40,759 nucleotides of DNA from an uncultured Methylophaga sp. (GTDB taxonomy: Bacteria; Pseudomonadota; Gammaproteobacteria; Nitrosococcales; Methylophagaceae), in assembly GCA_913055695.1 (NCBI GenBank), contig CAJXKF010000012.1, positions 1 to 40,759 of the forward strand, read 5' to 3'. The notes beneath the pieces were generated by a model. The model was given only the letters and a program-made list of their open reading frames with translations. It was not told where the DNA came from and did not search any database. Made by a program: the position numbers and the translations under genes. Positions 35,696 to 40,759 of the stretch are shown one piece after another (within the stretch, counting starts at the first letter, position 1; every line of letters starts with the position of its first letter).

Positions 35696-36692
35696 GTTGA
35701 TTGCCGGATGATTGCTGGCTGTCAGCCATAAAAAGGGCCATATCGACAGCTGCCTGCAGACTTGAGGCTGATGCCTTTCCTGTGGCGGCCATATCCAGGG
35801 CGGTACCGTGGTCAACCGAGGTACGGATAAAGGGCAGCCCCAGGGTCACATTGACGGCACGTCCAAAACCGTGATGCTTGAGCACTGGTAATCCTTGATC
35901 ATGGAACATCGCCAATACCACGTCGTAGTCTTTGAGCCTGTCCTGATTGAAAATGGTATCCGCCGGCCAGGCACCGCTGACAGCGAGCCCCTCAGCCAGA
36001 GAGGCGTCGATAACCGGTTGAATGGTTTCTATTTCTTCTCGCCCCAGATGGCCAGCTTCACCGGCATGCGGGTTAAGACCGCAGACCGCGATTCTGGGCT
36101 TTCTCAGACCGAACTGGCATTGCAGTGATTGATTGATAATGTGCAGAATCTGCTGCAGGCTGTCGCGGCTTATCGCGTCGCTTACTGCTCTCAGCGGTAA
36201 ATGCGTCGTCGCCAGTGCCACCCGCAAGTCTTCCGTCGCCAGCATCATCACGACTTTTGGCACGCCCGCACCGTCTGCAAAAAACTCGGTATGGCCACTG
36301 AAGCTGTAACCGGCATCGTTAATGACGCCTTTATGAACCGGTGCTGTCACAATCGCGTCAAACTCGCCGCTGAGGCTTTTATCCAGCGCCAGTTGCAGCA
36401 TCGCCAGTACATAGCTGCTGTTAGCAGGGTTTAGTTCACCCGCATTAACCTGATGCTTTAATTCAACAGGTAGGTAATAAAGACAGCCTGGCTCGGCTAT
36501 GGCTGCGGGCTGTTCCAGATCGGTCTCTAGCAGTTTTAGCGGCAGATTCAGCTGTCGGGATCTTTGTTCCAGCAGCTCAACATCAGCCAGTGCAATCAGT
36601 TGCGCCTGTTGACGGGTCTGTGCCAGCTGGATAGCGAGATCCGGGCCGATACCGGCGGGCTCGCCTGTAGTCAGGGCTATGCGTCTTATCAC
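35688..36692 (-). CDS. pdxA: 4-hydroxythreonine-4-phosphate dehydrogenase
   Basis: NAD-dependent oxidation in the DXP-dependent pyridoxal phosphate pathway. The start is either GTG 36692 (334 residues) or TTG 36698 (336 residues); the latter would overlap the surA stop as TTGA. Recognisable segments: TTGEPAGIGPDLA at the N-terminus, TAPVHKGVINDAG, SGHTEFFAD with a metal-ligand histidine, GLNPHAGE, and MFHDQGLPVLK. GLPFIRTSVDHGTALDMA closes the active site. It belongs to the conserved lptD-surA-pdxA-rsmA cluster. Confidence 0.95.
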   Translation of the reverse strand: MIRRIALTTGEPAGIGPDLAIQLAQTRQQAQLIALADVELLEQRSRQLNLPLKLLETDLEQPAAIAEPGCLYYLPVELKHQVNAGELNPANSSYVLAMLQLALDKSLSGEFDAIVTAPVHKGVINDAGYSFSGHTEFFADGAGVPKVVMMLATEDLRVALATTHLPLRAVSDAISRDSLQQILHIINQSLQCQFGLRKPRIAVCGLNPHAGEAGHLGREEIETIQPVIDASLAEGLAVSGAWPADTIFNQDRLKDYDVVLAMFHDQGLPVLKHHGFGRAVNVTLGLPFIRTSVDHGTALDMAATGKASASSLQAAVDMALFMADSQQSSGNQHE

Positions 36693-36694
36693 GG

Positions 36695-37960
36695 TCAAAG
36701 ATCGCGGTATTCCACATAGGCTTCATCACGCATCGCGCGCAACCAGCTTTCCATTTCTTCGTCAATCTTGCGCTGGCGAATCTGCTCACGGGCTTTGTTA
36801 CGTTTGAATTCTTCCGCCATATTCTCTTCACGGCGATCTTCCACTTTAATCAGATGCCAGCCGAAACGGCTCTGGAATACGTCGCTCATTTCACCAATAG
36901 CTAGCGCATCCATTTTTTCCTGAAATTCCGGCACCATCACGCCTGGACTGACCCAGCCCAGGCTGCCGCCTTCAATGGCCGAACCGGTATCTTCAGAGTG
37001 AGCACGGGCCAGCTCGGCAAAATCTTCACCGTTGAGAATGCGCTCACGCAGTTGATTCAGACGCTTTTCTGCTTCTTCATCAGTGATCAGTTCATTGGTC
37101 TTAATGAGGATATGACTGGCCAATGTCTGTTTGACCAGATGCGTCTCAGCACTTTTTTTATCTTTCAGTCTGACCAGATGGAAGCCACTGCCACTGCGCA
37201 GCGGTTCGCTGACTTCGCCGACCGAGAGTTCAGGCACCACATCAGCAAACAGCGATGGCAATTCACCTTGTTTCCGCCATCCCAGCTCACCGCCTTCCAG
37301 GGCGTTTTGTCCGTCAGAGTAGCCCGCGGCCACCTGACCGAAATCGCCGCCTTCAGCAAGCAGGCCCTGGATCTTTTCCAACTGTTCCTGTGCCTGCTGT
37401 ACTTCCTCGGGCGACGCTGCTTCCGGCATACTGACAAGAATGTGCTGCAGCTGGTATTCGACTTCACTGTTACCCGCCTGCACGCTCTGTGTAGCAAGGA
37501 AATTATCCACTTCCCGATCAGACACCACGACACGATCCTCAACCTGGCCTTTGCGCAGGCGACTGATAATCATTTCTTCACGAATCGTTTCCCGGAAGTC
37601 ACTGAAATCGTAGCCATCCTCTTCCAGCACATCACGGAACTGGCGCAGGTTCATATTGTTGTTATCAGCAATCTGGCGCAGGGCCGCGTTCAGGGCATCA
37701 TCGCCGACCCTGACCCCCACCTGCTCAGCTCGCTGGAGTTGCAGACGCTGCATGATCAGGCGTTCCAGCACCTGTTTCCGCAAAATATCACTCGGCGGTA
37801 TGGCGGCCTGACGCTGACGAAGTTGCTGACGCACGGTCTGCTCCATATCCATCAGCTCGCTTTCCAGGATCACTTCGTCGTTAACAACGGCAATAATACG
37901 GTCCAGCGGTGCAGCCCAGACGTTGGTAGCCAGCAACAGGGCGGCAATCAGAAACTTCAT
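36695..37960 (-). CDS. surA: Periplasmic chaperone / peptidyl-prolyl isomerase SurA
   Basis: Escorts unfolded outer-membrane proteins, including LptD, through the periplasm to the BAM complex. I chose the ATG at 37960 because it is better spaced from GGAG than the ATG at 37969; the protein is then 421 residues. It has a signal peptide (MKFLIAALLLATNVWA|AP), an N-terminal chaperone domain (LDRIIAVVNDEVILESEL onwards) and two parvulin domains. The first contains LQHILVSMPE and LEGGELGWRKQGELP, the second ASHILIKTNE and IEGGSLGWVSPGVMVPEF. A C-terminal helix completes the chaperone module. Confidence 0.96.
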   Translation of the reverse strand: MKFLIAALLLATNVWAAPLDRIIAVVNDEVILESELMDMEQTVRQQLRQRQAAIPPSDILRKQVLERLIMQRLQLQRAEQVGVRVGDDALNAALRQIADNNNMNLRQFRDVLEEDGYDFSDFRETIREEMIISRLRKGQVEDRVVVSDREVDNFLATQSVQAGNSEVEYQLQHILVSMPEAASPEEVQQAQEQLEKIQGLLAEGGDFGQVAAGYSDGQNALEGGELGWRKQGELPSLFADVVPELSVGEVSEPLRSGSGFHLVRLKDKKSAETHLVKQTLASHILIKTNELITDEEAEKRLNQLRERILNGEDFAELARAHSEDTGSAIEGGSLGWVSPGVMVPEFQEKMDALAIGEMSDVFQSRFGWHLIKVEDRREENMAEEFKRNKAREQIRQRKIDEEMESWLRAMRDEAYVEYRDL

Positions 37961-38054
37961 CAAAATCATTACTCCAAAATTCTCGCGGGCATTATATAAG
38001 ATATGCTCAGTCTGTGTGTGTCAGCTCCAGAGACAGCATCAGCTGTCACTGAGT

Positions 38055-40298
38055 TCAGTCAGCCTGGTAACCGCGGATACTGGTCTCAAGCAGACTGTCA
38101 GACTTCTTACCAAAAGCGCCCAGCCCTTTCAATTCAACCTGGAAATAAATCGCCAGATTGCGGTCGTCATCGAAGGCATCGTTGACATAATTACGGATTG
38201 CCAGACGTGTCGCCCAGCAGCAGCTGTCATACTGCACACCGGCCAGCGCCTCTAGCGTTCTGCCCTGATCGATGGAGCGATACCAGCGTCCAAACAGCTG
38301 CCAGCGCTCAGCGACCGGCATCTGAGCTGAAATATCCACCTGCTCGAGACCCTCGATGCGCGTGATTTCAGCATTATCACGGCGATAGCGATGGGAAATA
38401 TTGAAAATGCCGCCGTCATCACCGCGATAGCGCAGCCCGACTGATGACATATTCGATTGGGTTTCACCCGGATCCCACTGGATTTCACCACTGACTGACC
38501 ATTCGTCATTAATGAATGCCACGGCTTCAGCGATCATATCGGACTCAGGTTCACTGTCCTCGCTGCCATTGGGCAGTGTGACATCGCGATCATCAAAATA
38601 ACGGATCTGGCCCAGCGTCAGTCTCAGGTTTTCATCGCCGGTTTCCTGATTGATGATGCGGGAAGTGACGGCAAGCGACAGCTGGTTGGCATCACCAATA
38701 CGGTCACCACCGATAAACCGGTCATAAGAAAACAGCCGGATCATGTTAAAGGTGGACAAACTGGTATCGAAATCCGGAATATCCGACTGATCGCGCTCCG
38801 GAATATAAAGATAGAAAGCACGTGGCTCGAGGGTTTGCAGGAAATTGCCCTTGCCGATATCGAGTTCACGCTCGAAAAACAGGCCGGTATCAAAACTGGC
38901 GATCGGCAGCGAGCGTGACGCATCGTCATCGAACTGATTCAAATCGTCACTTTTAAGACTGTAGCGGGTATGGTTGAAAGCCAGTCTGGGAGTAGCAAAA
39001 AAGGCTGATGTGCCCATCGGCATACTGACAGCCGGTTCAAAACTTATACGCTGACCTTCAACCCGGTCATTATGATCGAACTCGACGTACTCCCCTTCAA
39101 ACTCATAAGTCATTCCCAGCGCCTGATCCGGCAGATAACCGTTCAGCAGTAATTGCGGCAGTCTTTTGTATTGCTCAGGCACATCCGCCAGGGTCTGGTA
39201 ACCCTGCAGGCGGGCGGTGAAATCCCAGACATCCCCCCGGTAACCGGTTTGCACCAGGCGATTGAGGTGGGTCCGGCTGGACAGACTCAGACTGGAGCCG
39301 AAATCCTCGAAGTAGTTTTCATCCGACACGTAGTTGTAATCGACCAGTGCATGCCAGCGGTTAGGCAGATAGGAACGATGCTGCCAGGTAAACAGCTCAC
39401 GATCTTCCTGATAATAAGGATTGAGATCTTCACCATCTCTTCTGAGGTTGTCGGATCCCAGGTAGTTGGCCTCGACCTCACCCTGACCCCATTCTGTCAG
39501 GTAACGGAACTGCCCGCCCAGCATCAAACCGCGATCACTCATGTAACGCGGTGTCAGCGTCGCATCCATATTCGGTGCGATGTTCCAGTAGTACGGGGTC
39601 ATGACATCAAAACCGGTTTCATCACTGTTCCCCACTGATGGCGGCAGAAAACCGGATTTACGCTCGTCATTGAGCGGAAAGTTGATATAAGGTGTGTAGA
39701 ACACCGGAACGCCCTTAAGTCGCAGCACCACATCTTCAGCTTCACCCACGCCAGACTCGTGATCAAGATGCACTTCATCGGCATCCAGCAGCCAGAAATT
39801 ATCGCCTTCAGGACAGGTGGTGTAACTGGCATTTTTCAGATCGGTAGTGGCTTTGCCTTTACGCAGTAGATGACTTGCCTGGCCCCGGGCATGCATCTGG
39901 CGAATTCGATACTGGGCATCCAGCATTCTGCCCTCATCGTTCTCCATCGACCATTCAGCCTGCTGTGAGTCAACAATAATCTCACTATCGCGTAGTCTGA
40001 CATCACCACTTGCCGTAATATCGCCGCTGGCACGGTTGTAGGTCGCACGCTCGGCACTCAGCTGCTGACCGGCCCGGCTGATATCAACATCCCCTGAAAA
40101 GACCGAAGTACCACTCTGCAGTAACTGCACATCATTGGCTTTAACATCAACCGGGCTTTGCTCTGGTTGTAAGGCGGTCGCCGGCAGGAATAGATCCTCG
40201 TAACCGAAGTGACAACTGAGTCCCCTTTCCTGTTGGCCAGCAGCCGTCCCGGCAAGGCAGGACATGAATAAGGTAGAGAGAAGCTTTAATTTGCGCAT
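38055..40298 (-). CDS. lptD: LPS-assembly protein LptD
   Basis: Outer-membrane beta-barrel that, with LptE, inserts lipopolysaccharide into the outer leaflet. I chose the ATG at 40298 (GAGG 6 bases upstream), giving 747 residues. A signal peptide (MRKLKLLSTLFMSCLAGTAA) is followed by an OstA/LptA-like jellyroll (DVQLLQSGTSVFSGDVDISRAGQQLSAERATYN) and a long C-terminal barrel. The four cysteines needed for the interdomain disulfides appear to be present: C29, one in YTTCPEGDN, and the adjacent pair C693-C694 (YDSCCWATRL). The gap to surA contains the end of the barrel sequence and about 95 bases of non-coding DNA. Confidence 0.96.
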   Translation of the reverse strand: MRKLKLLSTLFMSCLAGTAAGQQERGLSCHFGYEDLFLPATALQPEQSPVDVKANDVQLLQSGTSVFSGDVDISRAGQQLSAERATYNRASGDITASGDVRLRDSEIIVDSQQAEWSMENDEGRMLDAQYRIRQMHARGQASHLLRKGKATTDLKNASYTTCPEGDNFWLLDADEVHLDHESGVGEAEDVVLRLKGVPVFYTPYINFPLNDERKSGFLPPSVGNSDETGFDVMTPYYWNIAPNMDATLTPRYMSDRGLMLGGQFRYLTEWGQGEVEANYLGSDNLRRDGEDLNPYYQEDRELFTWQHRSYLPNRWHALVDYNYVSDENYFEDFGSSLSLSSRTHLNRLVQTGYRGDVWDFTARLQGYQTLADVPEQYKRLPQLLLNGYLPDQALGMTYEFEGEYVEFDHNDRVEGQRISFEPAVSMPMGTSAFFATPRLAFNHTRYSLKSDDLNQFDDDASRSLPIASFDTGLFFERELDIGKGNFLQTLEPRAFYLYIPERDQSDIPDFDTSLSTFNMIRLFSYDRFIGGDRIGDANQLSLAVTSRIINQETGDENLRLTLGQIRYFDDRDVTLPNGSEDSEPESDMIAEAVAFINDEWSVSGEIQWDPGETQSNMSSVGLRYRGDDGGIFNISHRYRRDNAEITRIEGLEQVDISAQMPVAERWQLFGRWYRSIDQGRTLEALAGVQYDSCCWATRLAIRNYVNDAFDDDRNLAIYFQVELKGLGAFGKKSDSLLETSIRGYQAD

Positions 40299-40540
40299 GT
40301 TCATCCTCAAGCTGCTGACCCAGCCATGGTTGATGTCCTGACCGAATGAAAAATAACGCTCAATTTATCGCATATATATAAGTAATCGGCAAATCAGTAC
40401 GGACGTTCCAGGCTTATTAAAAGAGGATAATCCTATCTGCTCAACAACTTAGATCAAAACAGGCTGGAAATGCTATTTTCAGGCTGGTTTTCAACAACGA
40501 CGACTCCGGCCGCAGCCTGAAATTATTTTGTCATGACGTG

Positions 40541-40569
40541 TTGACAGCTCAGGCTCCAGTCCCTATGAT
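40541..40569 (+). promoter_or_regulatory. Strong sigma70 promoter of the tRNA-Ala/tRNA-Glu operon
   Basis: Perfect TTGACA (40541-40546), a 17-base spacer and TATGAT (40564-40569) lie 15 bases before tRNA-Ala. A GC-containing discriminator (ATGCGCTTCC) follows, as is typical for stringently controlled stable-RNA promoters. Confidence 0.88.
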
Positions 40570-40584
40570 ATGCGCTTCCTTTCG

Positions 40585-40660
40585 GGGGCTATAGCTCAGC
40601 TGGGAGAGCGCCTGCATGGCATGCAGGAGGTCGGCGGTTCGATCCCGCCTAGCTCCACCA
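40585..40660 (+). tRNA. tRNA-Ala (GGC)
   Basis: A 76-base cloverleaf. The acceptor stem GGGGCTA/TAGCTCC contains one G-U pair and the ACCA end is encoded. The D-arm has AGCTCAGCTGGGAGAGC, the anticodon loop CATGGCATG gives GGC, and the T-arm contains GGCGGTTCGATCCCGCC. It heads a two-tRNA operon with tRNA-Glu. Confidence 0.98.
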
Positions 40661-40683
40661 AATACTCGAAAGAAAAGTTTTAG

Positions 40684-40759
40684 GTCCCCATCGTCTAGAG
40701 GCCTAGGACACCGCCCTTTCACGGCGGTAACAGGGGTTCGAATCCCCTTGGGGACGCCA
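40684..40759 (+). tRNA. tRNA-Glu (TTC)
   Basis: A 76-base cloverleaf with acceptor stem GTCCCCA/TGGGGAC, discriminator G and encoded CCA as the last bases of the window. The anticodon loop CTTTCAC gives TTC. It lies 23 bases after tRNA-Ala. Confidence 0.98.

Noticed and set aside
35696-35815. A 40-residue N-terminal extension of rsmA
   Set aside because: It lies inside pdxA in another frame; the ATG at 35695 gives the family N-terminus and an ATGAGTGA overlap typical of coupled genes.
36998-37999. A 333-codon open frame on the plus strand, antisense to surA
   Set aside because: It lies opposite a certain gene in a complementary frame kept open by codon bias. It has no ribosome-binding site and no recognisable domain.

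Overview
This is a densely packed chromosomal window from a gammaproteobacterium. Every protein-coding gene I recognise is of gammaproteobacterial type, and several neighbourhoods are classic for the class: ssrA-smpB-ratA-rnfH, leuD-leuB-asd-fimV-truA-trpF...accD-folC, hupB-ppiD, and lptD-surA-pdxA-rsmA. An isolated edd-eda operon, a PomAB-type (sodium) flagellar stator and a sodium-coupled symporter suit a marine or halotolerant free-living bacterium. A Methylophaga-like or related Thiotrichales/Piscirickettsiaceae host is my best guess, but it is an inference from gene content and not proven. There are no transposases, CRISPR arrays, integrases or phage genes inside the window.

Layout. 1-395: a tmRNA gene (minus) whose 3' end is missing; homology stops inside the T-loop. 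452-3192: smpB (minus), then a Na+ symporter, ratA and rnfH (plus). 3194-4988: an orphan DppB-type permease followed by a DUF455 ferritin-like protein (minus). 5191-7596: a secreted protein of unknown function followed by a DUF692/DUF2063 pair (plus), related to the enzymes that modify cysteines in methanobactin and bufferin peptides. 7643-10126: edd-eda (minus). 10513-14365: trmB, a FadL-type porin and a long-chain acyl-CoA ligase (plus). 14370-27782: thirteen minus-strand genes with no gap above 36 bases (pomA, pomB, yceI-like, leuD, leuB, asd, fimV, truA, trpF, trpB, trpA, accD, folC). 27867-30017: an unusual membrane-anchored family 5 solute-binding protein (minus). 30147-32213: fabI and a dicarboxylate/amino-acid:cation symporter (plus). 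32258-34681: ppiD, tRNA-Asp, tRNA-Val, hupB (minus). 34892-40298: lptD-surA-pdxA-rsmA (minus). 40585-40759: tRNA-Ala and tRNA-Glu (plus), the latter ending exactly at the window edge.

How the genes work together. Most of the window is housekeeping: ribosome rescue (tmRNA/SmpB), amino-acid synthesis (Leu, Trp, aspartate family), fatty-acid synthesis (AccD, FabI) and uptake/activation (FadL + ligase), outer-membrane assembly (LptD, SurA, PpiD), tRNA/rRNA modification (TrmB, TruA, RsmA), and Entner-Doudoroff carbon metabolism.

The two most interesting places are the broken T-loop of the tmRNA at the left edge (possible group I intron or other insertion) and the DUF692/DUF2063 operon. That operon lacks a normal DUF2282 bufferin precursor and instead follows a 250-residue secreted protein whose only two cysteines form a Cys-Gly-Cys-Pro motif.
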